A DNA stretch of 50,147 nucleotides from an uncultured Clostridia bacterium (GCA_937889655.1 CALBZG010000119.1:1-50147), one strand, 5' to 3'. Shown: positions 15,897 through 24,995, numbered from the stretch's first letter. A program made the numbers and translations. Notes: generated by a model from the sequence alone, not told the origin.

Positions 15897-17483
15897 ATGA
15901 GAAATCGTCTCATAAAACCGCTCGATCAAGATTATACCGAATATCTGCGAGACGAATCACGGGCCACGGGCAGTGCTGAAAGCATTTCCTTTCCCAAAAG
16001 TCCGAGCGATGTCATCTCCATTGTTCAGGAAATGAACAATAAAGGTATCCCTATTACCATTCAGGGTGCCAGGACCGGACTGGCTGCCGGGGCGGTGCCT
16101 TATGGCGGTCATATACTCAACCTATCCGGCATGGATCGTATTTTGGGAATGCGTTGCAGCCACGAGGGCAGATTCTATGTTACCTGCGAGGCCGGTGTGG
16201 TTCTCTCACGACTGAATAAAATTATCGAAAGCAGAAAGTTTAGCACAGCAAGCTGGAACTCAGTATCCAAGGCTGCTTTGCAGGAATTTGCCAATGCAGA
16301 AGAGCAATTTTTCAGTCCGGATCCAACAGAAACCTCCGCAACCATTGGCGGTATGGTGGCCAATAATGCATCGGGAGCCAGAAGCTATCTATACGGATCC
16401 ACCCGGGATCATGTTACCGCCCTACGAGTCGTACTATGCAACGGCGAAACGCTGTTACTCAGAAGGGGAGATATTTTTGCCAGGGGTAGAAGGATTTCCC
16501 TCAAGACGGAGCAGGCAAATAATATCGATGCGCAACTACCATCGTATATTATGCCAAAAACCAAAAATGCAGCAGGCTATTATATCGAAGATGATATGGA
16601 CGCCATCGATCTTTTTATCGGTTCCGGCGGGACTCTGGGGATCATCACGGAAATCGAATTGGAATTGCTGACAAAGCCAAAAGTGATCTGGGGCGTGAAC
16701 TGTTGTTTTGAAGAGGAAAAATGCGCTATCGACTTTGTTCAGGCAGCCAGAACGAAGATGAAGAATATTGCCGCCCTGGAGTTTTATGACGGTTCGTCAC
16801 TGGAGGTCCTGCGCCGTCAAAAGGCGGAGAACCCAGCGTTTTCAAAGCTGCGCACCGTTGATAATAGAATCAGCAGCGTTATTTATGTCGAGCTTCACTG
16901 TGAAAATGAGGAGTGCGCTATCGATAATTTAAATGAAATCGCAGCACAAATGCAAATTTCGGGGGCAAAAAAGGAGGACACTTCTGTTGCCAGGACAGAG
17001 TCCGATCGTGACAGCCTCTACTTTTTCAGGCATGCAATCCCGGAAAGTGTGAATATGCTGATCGATCAGAGGAAAAAAGACAATCCAATCATCAGAAAGC
17101 TGGCTGCGGATATGTCCGTTCCGGATCGGTACCTGTCGGACATCATGGAGATGTACCGTTTTACGCTTGAAAAAAACAATTTGGAATCAGCTATTTGGGG
17201 ACATGTTGGAGACAATCATCTGCATGTGAATATATTGCCCAAAAGCACAGTGGATTATGAAAAAGGGAAAGCATTGTATCAGAAATGGTCTTCTGAAGTT
17301 TCAAAATATGGAGGTGCCGTATCCGCCGAGCATGGCATAGGAAAGTTGAAGACAGACCAGCTGGCGCTGATGTACGGTGCTGAACATATTGAGGAGATGA
17401 GGAAGCTGAAAGCTGCTTTCGACCCAAGGGGGCTGCTTTGCCCCGGCAATTTATTCACCATGGAAGGAGACGGCGGCAAATGA
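15897..17483 (+). CDS. FAD-linked 2-hydroxyacid (lactate/glycolate-type) dehydrogenase of an Etf-coupled complex
   Basis: FAD-binding PCMH-fold dehydrogenase, 528 residues, similar in layout to GlcD/LctD. N-terminal FAD domain: PITIQGARTGLAAGA, ATIGGMVANNASGARSYLYGSTRD, GSGGTLGIITEIELELL; C-terminal cap: WGHVGDNHLHVNI, GGAVSAEHGIGKLK and a closing FDPRGLLCPGNLF. Followed immediately by etfB and a ferredoxin-domain etfA, the gene set of the electron-bifurcating lactate dehydrogenase of Acetobacterium woodii, although there the order differs. The likely reaction is NAD-dependent oxidation of a 2-hydroxyacid driven by simultaneous ferredoxin oxidation; substrate is inferred. The frame runs back to 15786, but ATG 15897 has GCGGAGG six bases before it. 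Its TGA overlaps the etfB ATG. Confidence 0.88.
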   Translation: MRNRLIKPLDQDYTEYLRDESRATGSAESISFPKSPSDVISIVQEMNNKGIPITIQGARTGLAAGAVPYGGHILNLSGMDRILGMRCSHEGRFYVTCEAGVVLSRLNKIIESRKFSTASWNSVSKAALQEFANAEEQFFSPDPTETSATIGGMVANNASGARSYLYGSTRDHVTALRVVLCNGETLLLRRGDIFARGRRISLKTEQANNIDAQLPSYIMPKTKNAAGYYIEDDMDAIDLFIGSGGTLGIITEIELELLTKPKVIWGVNCCFEEEKCAIDFVQAARTKMKNIAALEFYDGSSLEVLRRQKAENPAFSKLRTVDNRISSVIYVELHCENEECAIDNLNEIAAQMQISGAKKEDTSVARTESDRDSLYFFRHAIPESVNMLIDQRKKDNPIIRKLAADMSVPDRYLSDIMEMYRFTLEKNNLESAIWGHVGDNHLHVNILPKSTVDYEKGKALYQKWSSEVSKYGGAVSAEHGIGKLKTDQLALMYGAEHIEEMRKLKAAFDPRGLLCPGNLFTMEGDGGK

Positions 17484-18259
17484 AGATAGCGGTCTGCATC
17501 AAGCAGGTGCCCTCCACCAATGAAGTGAGCATGGATCCGGTGACCAATACGATAATCAGGGACAGTCGTCAATCAGTAACGAATCCTTTTGATACCTATG
17601 CACTGGAACAGGCTGTCCAGCTAAAGGAGAAGCTGGGGGGCGAGGTGATCGCGATAAGCATGGGGATCCCTGGGACAGAGAGGCTTCTTCGGGATGCGGA
17701 AAGCCGCGGAGCTGACAGAGCCGTACTTTTAACTGATCGGGAGTTTGCGGGCGCCGATACGCTGGCAACATCCTATACGCTGGCGCTGGGGATCAAACAA
17801 TTGGGGGATGTGGACCTGATCCTGTGCGGCAAAATGGCAGTGGATGGTGATACCGCCCAGATCGGACCCGAGCTGGCCGAGCAGCTTGGCATTCCACACG
17901 CAACGGATGTTTGTGAGATCTTGGAAGCTGATCCCCAAAAAATCGTATGCCGAAAGAACACGGATTGGGGCACCATGGTATTGAGGATCCAATTGCCTGC
18001 ATTGCTTACGGTTTCAAAGGATATCAATCTGCCGAGACTTCCTTCTATTCCGGGAGTGCTATTTGGATTGACTGCACCCTTTGAGATAAAAGATGCGAAC
18101 AAGCTGGAGGCAGAACCCGGCCGCATTGGCTTGACCGGTTCACCTACGCAGGTCGTCAGCACCTATGTCATGCAGCGACGGAGCGAAGCGCAAAGCATTG
18201 AAGGCGAACCAGGGACTCAAGCGGAAAAAATAAAAAAGCTGATCAAGGAGCTTTTATAA
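17480..18259 (+). CDS. etfB: Electron transfer flavoprotein beta subunit
   Basis: 259-residue EtfB. Starts KIAVCIKQVPSTNEV, includes the SMGIPGTERLLRDAESRGADRAVLL nucleotide-binding half and the DGDTAQIGPELAEQLG motif that in bifurcating Etfs holds the beta-subunit flavin. The ATG at 17480 overlaps the stop of the dehydrogenase gene in an ATGA arrangement; the longer in-frame start at 17438 would lie inside that gene and add a non-family leader, so it is rejected. Pairs with the next gene; the trio is a clear operon with overlaps of 4 and spacing of 1 base. Confidence 0.94.
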   Translation: MKIAVCIKQVPSTNEVSMDPVTNTIIRDSRQSVTNPFDTYALEQAVQLKEKLGGEVIAISMGIPGTERLLRDAESRGADRAVLLTDREFAGADTLATSYTLALGIKQLGDVDLILCGKMAVDGDTAQIGPELAEQLGIPHATDVCEILEADPQKIVCRKNTDWGTMVLRIQLPALLTVSKDINLPRLPSIPGVLFGLTAPFEIKDANKLEAEPGRIGLTGSPTQVVSTYVMQRRSEAQSIEGEPGTQAEKIKKLIKELL

Positions 18260-18260
18260 C

Positions 18261-19490
18261 ATGTCGAAACTGAAAATAGATCCAAAGAAGTGCACCGGAT
18301 GCGGCGTCTGTGTAAGAAGCTGCAGCTTCAACGCACTCCGGATAGAAGATAATATAGCCAAAGTCAATGAAAATTGCACCCTTTGCGGCATTTGCACAGA
18401 GAGTTGTCCTTTTAATGCGATCAGGATCGAAAAAGAAAGCTTCGGGGGTATGGACGTCTCCCTTTACAGCGGGGTTTGGGTTTTTGCCGAACAACACCAG
18501 GGAGATATCTTACAGGTCGTATATGAACTGCTTGGTAAAGGGAAAGAGATTTCAGAGAAAAAGGTATGCCTTCTGACGGCAGTTCTCTTTGGCGAGAATA
18601 TTAAGGACGAAATACCAAAACTGTTTGCTTATGGAGCCGACAGGGTCATTTATTGCGAAGACCCTGCTCTGAGAATGAACTTGGAAGAGGACCAAACAAG
18701 ACTGTTAGAGCAACTGATTTCAGTGCACAAGCCAGATATATTTCTTTTTGGCGCCACTGGATTTGGACGATCACTGGCTCCAAGAATAGCCGCAAGAGTC
18801 GGAACAGGACTGACAGCGGATTGCACGCAGCTGGATATCGATCCCGAATCAGGATCGTTGCTGCAGACCAGGCCCGCTTTTGGCGGCAACCTCATGGCAA
18901 CGATCATATGCCCGGAGCATCGTCCTCAAATGGCTACCGTTCGTCCCGGCGTAATGCTGGCAAAGGATCCTGAGGACCTGGCAGATGCAGCAGCCGCTTC
19001 AGGGAAGAAACATGAAGTTATCTCATTGCCGTGGATCGATTCGGCACCAAATAAGCAGGGCGTCGAAGTCTTGCAGGAGATCCTGAGTAAAAGGGTAAAC
19101 AGTATTGCCGACGCCGAAATCATCGTTTCTGCCGGCAGGGGTATAGGATCTCAAAAGAACATGACCCTTGTAAAAAGGCTGGCAGAATTGATCGGTGCCC
19201 GGGTGGGCGTGTCAAGACCGCTGGTGGATATCGGATGGAGCGAGTACAAGAATCAAATTGGTCAGACCGGGTCTTCCGTTTCTCCGAAACTGTTGATCAC
19301 CTGCGGTATTTCCGGTTCAGTTCAACATCTTGCGGGAATTGGAAACGCTCATACGATCATCGCGATAAATAGCGATCCGGATGCAGCCATATTTTCTGTG
19401 GCGGATTATAAAGTGGTGGGAGATTGTGTCGAAATCCTCAAGAAGTTGATTGTTGCATTTGAAGAAGGGGATCTTAGTAGCAAGGTATAA
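18261..19490 (+). CDS. etfA: Electron transfer flavoprotein alpha subunit with N-terminal 2x[4Fe-4S] ferredoxin domain
   Basis: 409 residues: an N-terminal ferredoxin domain with C11-x2-C14-x2-C17-x3-C21 and C39-x2-C42-x2-C45-x3-C49-P, an EtfA N-terminal domain, and a C-terminal FAD domain with SAGRGIGSQKN, VGVSRPLVDIGW, IGQTGSSVSPKL and TCGISGSVQHLAG. The iron-sulfur extension is the hallmark of LctC-type EtfA in flavin-based electron-bifurcating lactate dehydrogenase and related Etfs, where it exchanges electrons with ferredoxin. Length agrees with LctC. It starts 1 base after etfB. All eight cluster cysteines are present. Confidence 0.94.
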   Translation: MSKLKIDPKKCTGCGVCVRSCSFNALRIEDNIAKVNENCTLCGICTESCPFNAIRIEKESFGGMDVSLYSGVWVFAEQHQGDILQVVYELLGKGKEISEKKVCLLTAVLFGENIKDEIPKLFAYGADRVIYCEDPALRMNLEEDQTRLLEQLISVHKPDIFLFGATGFGRSLAPRIAARVGTGLTADCTQLDIDPESGSLLQTRPAFGGNLMATIICPEHRPQMATVRPGVMLAKDPEDLADAAAASGKKHEVISLPWIDSAPNKQGVEVLQEILSKRVNSIADAEIIVSAGRGIGSQKNMTLVKRLAELIGARVGVSRPLVDIGWSEYKNQIGQTGSSVSPKLLITCGISGSVQHLAGIGNAHTIIAINSDPDAAIFSVADYKVVGDCVEILKKLIVAFEEGDLSSKV

Positions 19491-19502
19491 AAGGTTATCA
19501 AG

Positions 19503-20081
19503 ATGAAAGAATACATTAGAGAATACCCGCGTTTTTCATTATGCGGACTCAATTGCGGGCTATGTCCGCGTTATCATACCGAGGGACCTTCCAGATGCCC
19601 CGGCTGCGGGGGCCCGGACTTCCATCTAAAACATCCGTCATGCGCGGTGATAACGTGCAATAAAAACCACGATCACGTGGAATATTGCTATCAATGCTCT
19701 TCATATCCATGCGAGAGGTATATTGGAGGCAGCGATACGGATTCTTTCATTTCTTATAGAAATGTTGCTTCGGATTTTGAAAAAGCGGCAACTGAAGGGA
19801 TCGATCCTTACAAAGATGAACTCGAACAAAAAATCGCGATATTGAATTTCCTTCTTTCAAATTTTAATGACGGAAGGAAGAAAAGTTTTTATTGCAATGC
19901 GATCAACCGACTCGAGATAAAGGATCTGAGGGAAATCATGGACAGCTTGTCCAAGGATGACGATAGGAAATCTGTTAATAATGTCGATGTTTTAAAAGAG
20001 AAAGCAGAACGCGCGTTGTCCTTGATAGAAAACAAAGCGGCAGAACAGAATGTTGATTTAAAACTCAGAAAAACAAAATAG
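19503..20081 (+). CDS. DUF3795 cysteine-rich protein
   Basis: 192-residue protein whose first 75 residues carry the DUF3795 cysteine pattern: FSLCGLNCGLCPRYHTEG, SRCPGCGG, SCAVITCN and YCYQCSSYPCERY. The cysteine spacing suggests zinc or another metal bound in the N-terminal half; the C-terminal half is charged and helical. The family is widespread in anaerobes but has no assigned reaction. It begins 13 bases after etfA, so it may be the last gene of the dehydrogenase/Etf operon; no terminator is visible between it and the convergent regulator gene that ends 22 bases away. Confidence 0.8.
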   Translation: MKEYIREYPRFSLCGLNCGLCPRYHTEGPSRCPGCGGPDFHLKHPSCAVITCNKNHDHVEYCYQCSSYPCERYIGGSDTDSFISYRNVASDFEKAATEGIDPYKDELEQKIAILNFLLSNFNDGRKKSFYCNAINRLEIKDLREIMDSLSKDDDRKSVNNVDVLKEKAERALSLIENKAAEQNVDLKLRKTK

Positions 20082-20102
20082 CACGCAGCAGATTCGTTAT
20101 AT

Positions 20103-20858
20103 TTACAGATAGATTATTTTAAAAAGTTCCCAGCGGCTGGATATGTTCATCTTCTTGTATATATTCATGGTGTGCTTTCTAACTGTGTTGGAACTGATAC
20201 ACAACGCTTCGCTGATTTGTTGAACAGTCAGACCTTTGGTCAGCATTTTGGCAAGCTCCAGCTCCCGATCCGTCAGATTGTATTTGCCAAGATCATGGGC
20301 CATCAACAGTTCCGGCGCCCTGTTGAGTACTGTAATTGCATCCTGGTATAGACGCAGGGCAAGATGTTCTTTAAACAAGTCAAAAATGAAAAGTTCCTTG
20401 TCGGAAAAAGGTTTCTGGTTCTTCGTGCGGTAAAATGATAAACTGCCCAGAAACTCGCCATTCAATGCCAGACTGATCTGCGTGGAATGGTGCAGATCAT
20501 GAGGAATATAGAATTCTTGATAGCATTTATTTTTTTCTATGGCAGCTTTTGAAAAGAGATCGTCTTCACGGTAAACCATGCTTTTTGCCTGAACAAAGAT
20601 CCAACGTGTTGGGTCCTCATCTTCTATCTTTTCAAGATATTCTGTAAGAGCGTCCATTGGAAAGTTTACAGCTACAGGATTTTTGATCAAATGCTCGCTA
20701 TCCTTGTCAGCTAAATAGAAATTGCAGCACTCATAGGGAATGAGCAGCCTCACAGACTTCAGGAAGCTGAGGCGCATGTCATCCAGTTCATGAATGCTGT
20801 ATATCTGATAAATGATGCTGTTTAAAATGCTGATATCATTCTTTTCCAAATAACCCAT
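20103..20858 (-). CDS. LuxR-family transcriptional regulator with GAF-like sensor region
   Basis: 251 residues. The first 170 or so form a GAF/PAS-like region (LIPYECCNFYLADKD, a central FLGSLSFYRTKNQKPFSDKEL segment as in GAF domains); the last 60 form a LuxR/FixJ helix-turn-helix with LTDRELELAKMLTKG, TVQQISEALCISSNTVRKH and MNIYKKM. No phosphoreceiver domain, so it probably senses a small ligand directly. It is divergent from the N-acyl-D-amino-acid deacylase and antiporter genes, which are the natural targets. A minus-strand promoter (TTGTAT 20919-20914, 18 bp, TATAAT 20895-20890) and GAAAGG upstream of the ATG support the start. Confidence 0.87.
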   Translation of the reverse strand: MGYLEKNDISILNSIIYQIYSIHELDDMRLSFLKSVRLLIPYECCNFYLADKDSEHLIKNPVAVNFPMDALTEYLEKIEDEDPTRWIFVQAKSMVYREDDLFSKAAIEKNKCYQEFYIPHDLHHSTQISLALNGEFLGSLSFYRTKNQKPFSDKELFIFDLFKEHLALRLYQDAITVLNRAPELLMAHDLGKYNLTDRELELAKMLTKGLTVQQISEALCISSNTVRKHTMNIYKKMNISSRWELFKIIYL

Positions 20859-20889
20859 ATTAAGTATTGCCTTTCGACGGTTTTCAATT

Positions 20890-20921
20890 ATTATACAACT
20901 ATTGGAATATCATATACAACT
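20890..20921 (-). promoter_or_regulatory. LuxR-gene promoter with an ATACAACT direct repeat
   Basis: Minus-strand TTGTAT/TATAAT with 18-bp spacing. On the plus strand the octamer ATACAACT occurs at 20893-20900 and 20914-20921, start-to-start 21 bp (two helical turns), overlapping both promoter boxes: a candidate binding site for the divergent regulator. Confidence 0.5.
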
Positions 20922-20969
20922 GTCATCCCTTCAAAACAAAAAGAAATACTTCAAATGGAGCATAAGATA

Positions 20970-21073
20970 CTCCTCCTGTAGTCCAAAAAGATTAGGGAGG
21001 AGATTTTTTGATTATAAAAGATTACGAAGGTGCATCATTTCATTTTTCAGAATATTGTTATACCATTTGGTAT
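20970..21073 (+). promoter_or_regulatory. Leader hairpin and palindrome upstream of the deacylase gene
   Basis: A 7-bp stem CTCCTCC/GGAGGAG (20970-20976 with 20996-21002), 19-base loop and six T (21004-21009) looks like an intrinsic terminator placed 130 bases before the gene. Further on a perfect ATACCA-TT-TGGTAT palindrome lies at 21060-21073. The first could attenuate a leader transcript, the second could be an operator; both roles are inference. Confidence 0.45.
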
Positions 21074-21140
21074 GGTATTTTGAAACAATATTCAATATTA
21101 TGCCCGCATCAGGGGCACTGATATCAGGAGGAATCGAAGC

Positions 21141-22532
21141 ATGTATGACATCATTATTCAAGGAGGAACCATCATTGATCCAAAAACAGAACAGCAGACA
21201 ATAGCGAATATCGGCGTAAAGGATGGGAAGATCGCTGTGATCACAAGAGATGAAATCAGCGGTAAAGAAGTGATTTGCGCAGGAGGTAAGATCGTGTGCC
21301 CGGGTTTTGTGGATATCCATTCACATTTAAACTATTCTCTTTATGCCGCGTGGCTTTCTGTCAAGCAGGGGATCACGACCTGTCTTTCGGGCAACTGCGG
21401 TATTACGCCCAAACTACCTTTAAAGGAGTACCTTGATGATCTTGAAGCCATGGGGTATCCACTGAACTTCGCTACTCTTGTGGGCCATTCTTGGACACTC
21501 AGAGAGAAAGTGGGCTTGGAAGAACCTTATGCGACCGCAACGCCGGAGCAGACAGCAGAAATGGTAAAAATCGCGCAAAAAGCCTTGGAGGAAGGCGCCT
21601 TTGGGGTCTCTTTAGGGCTAGAATATGCACCGGGAGCAAATGAAGCGGAAATACTGCCACTGGTAGCGTTGGCAGCTAAATACGATAAATTGGTCCCGAT
21701 CCATATCAGAACGGACGCCCTCGATTTCGCAAAGGGGCTCAGAGAGGCCATCTCATTGACGGAAAAAACAGGAGCAAGAATACAAATTTCCCATCTAGCT
21801 TATCAATTTGGTGTACACCCGGAGGTGACGGAAATGGCGCTGATCATGATAGCCAATGCCGTAAAAAAAGGACTGCCGCTGATGTGCGATTCCGGCGTAT
21901 ATGAGGCCTTCGCAACTTTCGTCCAGTCGGCTGTATTCGACGAGGGCTGGTATGAGCGTTATAACTGTCAACTGTCGGATTTGATGATATCTTCGGGCAA
22001 GTATGTGGGGCAGCGCTGCACTCCGGAAATTTATGAATACGTCAGGAACAGTGAAAGCGAATCAGATACCATCGGGACAGCGTTTGTGGGCGTGCTGCCT
22101 GATCTGGGACTGGCTATCAAGCAGCCCTATACCATGATCTCCACAGATGCGGGACTGGTGGACAAGCCGGGTTCCGGGCATCCCCAGGATGTGGGGACCT
22201 TCCCGAAAGTGTTTGAAAAACTGGTGAGGGAACAAGGGGTACTAACCATGATGGAAGCCGTTAAAAAGTCCACACTTCTTCCGGCTCAAAGGATGGGCCT
22301 CGATAATAAAGGCTGGATCGGAACAGGAGCAGATGCCGATATCGTGGTCTTTGATCCGAAAACAATCAGAGACAATGCCGGGTATGTAGGAGTTGGCAAA
22401 CCCGACGCTGCTCCGACTGGTATGGAATTTGTTATCGTAAACGGCGTTGTGGTAGTCCGTGATTCCATAGCGCAAGAAGATAAGCTGCCGGGGAAAATTC
22501 TTCGTCAGCTAAACCATTTGTGGCATATGTAA
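21141..22532 (+). CDS. N-acyl-D-amino-acid deacylase-like amidohydrolase
   Basis: 463-residue metal-dependent amidohydrolase. N-terminal beta-sandwich (YDIIIQGGTIIDP), metal motif VDIHSH with His60 and His62, SGNCGI near residue 93, GVSLGLEYAPGANE as in D-aminoacylases, IQISHLAYQ, STDAGLV with the catalytic aspartate, and GWIGTGADADIVVFDP at the end. The family hydrolyses N-acyl-D-amino acids, D-glutamates or related amides. AGGAGGA lies ten bases before the ATG. It is followed by an NhaC-type antiporter, suggesting an uptake-plus-hydrolysis unit, controlled by the divergent LuxR-type regulator. The exact substrate cannot be read from sequence. Confidence 0.86.
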   Translation: MYDIIIQGGTIIDPKTEQQTIANIGVKDGKIAVITRDEISGKEVICAGGKIVCPGFVDIHSHLNYSLYAAWLSVKQGITTCLSGNCGITPKLPLKEYLDDLEAMGYPLNFATLVGHSWTLREKVGLEEPYATATPEQTAEMVKIAQKALEEGAFGVSLGLEYAPGANEAEILPLVALAAKYDKLVPIHIRTDALDFAKGLREAISLTEKTGARIQISHLAYQFGVHPEVTEMALIMIANAVKKGLPLMCDSGVYEAFATFVQSAVFDEGWYERYNCQLSDLMISSGKYVGQRCTPEIYEYVRNSESESDTIGTAFVGVLPDLGLAIKQPYTMISTDAGLVDKPGSGHPQDVGTFPKVFEKLVREQGVLTMMEAVKKSTLLPAQRMGLDNKGWIGTGADADIVVFDPKTIRDNAGYVGVGKPDAAPTGMEFVIVNGVVVVRDSIAQEDKLPGKILRQLNHLWHM

Positions 22533-22575
22533 GTGAAAGGCTTATATTATAAGAATAGAGAGGAGAAACAAAAAT

Positions 22576-23952
22576 ATGGATGCAGTAAGTTATGGGGCAT
22601 TGAGCCTGATCCCGATCGCCACAGTCATTATCCTGGCGGTGACGACGAAAAAGACCTTCGAACCTTTGCTGCTGGCCACCTTAACAGCGATCATCATCTA
22701 TGCCAAGGGAAATTTCTTTACGGAATTTGTTAACGGCGCTCTGGCGGTAATGGCGGATCCTACTATCGGCTGGGTTATTCTCGTTTGCGGTTTGATGGGA
22801 AGCCTTCTTTTGATCCTGGAAAAAGCCAATGCATCGTCTGCTTTTGCCAGAACCATTGAAAAGTTTGCCACTACAAGGAAAAGAGCCCTTTTCTGCACTT
22901 GGCTTTTCGGAATATTCCTTTTTATTGATGATTATCTCAATGTATTGACCGTTGGCAATACGATGAAAAAAGTAACGGATAAATTTAACATCTCAAGAGC
23001 GTTCCTTGCGTACTCTGTTGGTTCCACAGCGGCGCCCATCGTGGTCCTGGTTCCTATATCCACCTGGGCGATATTCTTTGCATCCCTTTTAGCTAATGAA
23101 GGCATCGTTGGGCCTGATGGGTCAGCGATAACAGCGTACATGCAGTGCATACCGTATCTTTTCTATGGATGGATCGCCGTTTTCGTCGTGTTGCCTTTGG
23201 TGATCCTTGGCGTTATCCCGTTGATGGGTCCTATGAAAAAGCAGGAACTCAAAGCCAGAGAAACAGGAGACCTGTTTCCTCCGGGCGTGATGCCTCCGGC
23301 TCCGGAAGAAGCTCATGACCCTTCCGTCAAACAAGGCGGAATTTGGGATTTTGTGCTTCCCCTGACGGTTCTGGTCGGCGTGACCATCGCAGTGGGAAAT
23401 GATGTATTAAAAGGAGTGATCGTAGCTTTAGTTTTCACTGCGGTGCTGTATGTCGGAAGAAAGCTCACCAATTTTACCGAGTATCTTGATCACTTTTGGG
23501 CTGGATTCGGCACTATGGTCCAGATTTTCGGCCTTCTGGTCATGGCCTTCATGTTTAAGAATGCTTGCGCCACTTTAGGCTTCACGGATTATGTCATCGC
23601 CAGCGTAGCTCCGTATATGAACGGTGGATTGCTGCCGGCCATCGTATTTGTCACTACCGCTTTGATGGCCTTTGCCATGGCGAACTTCTGGGGACTTGCC
23701 GCCATCGTCATCCCGATCGTTATTCCTCTGGCAACGGCAATGAATGTGGACATTTACCTTGCAGCTGCGGCGGTGTTCTCCGGCGCCACCTTCGGAAGCC
23801 ATGCCTGCTTTTATGCGGATTCGGCAATACTGATCGGAAAAGCAACCGATATTCGGCCTTTTGACCATGCCATCACCCAACTACCATATGCCATAATTTG
23901 CGCCGTACTCACGACGATATTATATCTGGTATTTGGATTTAATATTATATAG
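22576..23952 (+). CDS. NhaC-family Na+/H+ antiporter-like transporter
   Basis: 458-residue membrane protein with about 11-12 hydrophobic segments. FLFIDDYLNVLTVGNTMKKVTDKFNISRA followed by YSVGSTAAPIVVLVPISTW, and FGSHACFYADSAIL near the C-terminus, mark the NhaC/COG1757 ion-transporter group. Members annotated as Na+/H+ antiporters also include carriers of organic acids and amino acid derivatives; linkage to the deacylase (44-base gap, same strand, GAGAGGAG ribosome binding site) makes import of its substrate or product a fair alternative. Confidence 0.85.
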   Translation: MDAVSYGALSLIPIATVIILAVTTKKTFEPLLLATLTAIIIYAKGNFFTEFVNGALAVMADPTIGWVILVCGLMGSLLLILEKANASSAFARTIEKFATTRKRALFCTWLFGIFLFIDDYLNVLTVGNTMKKVTDKFNISRAFLAYSVGSTAAPIVVLVPISTWAIFFASLLANEGIVGPDGSAITAYMQCIPYLFYGWIAVFVVLPLVILGVIPLMGPMKKQELKARETGDLFPPGVMPPAPEEAHDPSVKQGGIWDFVLPLTVLVGVTIAVGNDVLKGVIVALVFTAVLYVGRKLTNFTEYLDHFWAGFGTMVQIFGLLVMAFMFKNACATLGFTDYVIASVAPYMNGGLLPAIVFVTTALMAFAMANFWGLAAIVIPIVIPLATAMNVDIYLAAAAVFSGATFGSHACFYADSAILIGKATDIRPFDHAITQLPYAIICAVLTTILYLVFGFNII

Positions 23953-23981
23953 CTTCAATGATCATCTAGGTTCATTGCTAA

Positions 23982-24014
23982 AATGCCCCCTGATCCTTTA
24001 AGGCAGGGGGCATT
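23982..24014. terminator. Hairpin between convergent antiporter and porB genes
   Basis: Perfect 11-bp stem AATGCCCCCTG/CAGGGGGCATT with an 11-base loop. No U-run on either side, so termination is likely but not classical; it may serve both strands. Confidence 0.7.
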
Positions 24015-24065
24015 GCTTATACTTGTGGTATCTTCAGGTTTTCAAAGTCTCATCGTTCAATGGGA

Positions 24066-24995
24066 TCAGCCACAACGAGCCAACAGCTTTTCCCATTTTG
24101 AGTCAATGTAATTCTGGGTTTCTTCGATCATGCATTCGGTTCCGGGCTCAAACATATGGCTGAATCTGCCCTGCCTGATAAGGAAGTCTTCTACAGGCAG
24201 CTTTTTCTTCGGGCTGTAATTAAGCTTCCAGATCCCTTCTTCGATTTCATAGAGAGGCCATACGCAGGTTTCCACAGCCAGCTTGCAGATGTCCGCAATA
24301 TCTTCCGTTTCATAGCGCCATCCTCGGGGACAAGGGGACAGAATGTTCAAAAAGGCAGGTCCCTTTGTATAAATAGCCTTACGGGATTTTTCGTGAAGAT
24401 CCTTAAAATTACTCAGAAAAGTGGTCTGAGCCGCATAAGGGATGTCATGGGCGGCAACGATGGCCGTCAGATCCTTTTTGTTTTGGAATTTACCCGGGAC
24501 CACAGAGCCTACCGGGGTTGTGGTGGCATCTGCGAAACGCGGAGTCGAGGATGACCTCTGTATACCGGTGTTCATATAGGCTTCATTGTCGTAGCAGACA
24601 TAAACCATGTCATGCCCGCGCTCCAGGGCCCCGGACAATGATTGTATGCCGATATCGTATGTACCTCCGTCGCCTCCAAAAGCAATGAACTTATAGTTTT
24701 CCTCGATTTTTCCGCGCTTTTTCAATACTCTGTAAGCGGCTTCGACACCGCCTGCTGTGGCGCCGGCATTTTCAAATGCGCTGTGGATGTAGCTGTCCGT
24801 ATAGGCAGTATAAGGATATAAAAAAGTGGATACCTCAAGACAGCTGGTGGCATTGACGACCACCGCTTTATCTTCCGGATCAAGGGCTCTTAAGACTCCG
24901 CGAACAGCGATAGCGGCGCCGCAGCCTGCGCATAAACGATGGCCGCCCACAAGGCGCTCTGGTTTTGCTGCTTCATTTTTCAGATTGTAGGCCAT
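24066..24995 (-). CDS. porB: Pyruvate-type ferredoxin oxidoreductase beta subunit
   Basis: 309-residue TPP/[4Fe-4S] catalytic subunit. RLCAGCGAAIAVR near the N-terminus gives two cluster cysteines; NATSCLEVSTF supplies a third and LSPCPRGWRY a fourth. TPP site: FGGDGGTYDIG followed by CYDNEAYMNTGIQRSSSTP, which is the PorB form and differs from the KorB at 5 kb. Last gene of porCDAB; its ATG overlaps the porA stop by one base. Normally oxidises pyruvate to acetyl-CoA plus CO2 with ferredoxin, or runs in reverse as synthase. The T-box at the operon head suggests a link to isoleucine, see that entry. Confidence 0.94.
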   Translation of the reverse strand: MAYNLKNEAAKPERLVGGHRLCAGCGAAIAVRGVLRALDPEDKAVVVNATSCLEVSTFLYPYTAYTDSYIHSAFENAGATAGGVEAAYRVLKKRGKIEENYKFIAFGGDGGTYDIGIQSLSGALERGHDMVYVCYDNEAYMNTGIQRSSSTPRFADATTTPVGSVVPGKFQNKKDLTAIVAAHDIPYAAQTTFLSNFKDLHEKSRKAIYTKGPAFLNILSPCPRGWRYETEDIADICKLAVETCVWPLYEIEEGIWKLNYSPKKKLPVEDFLIRQGRFSHMFEPGTECMIEETQNYIDSKWEKLLARCG

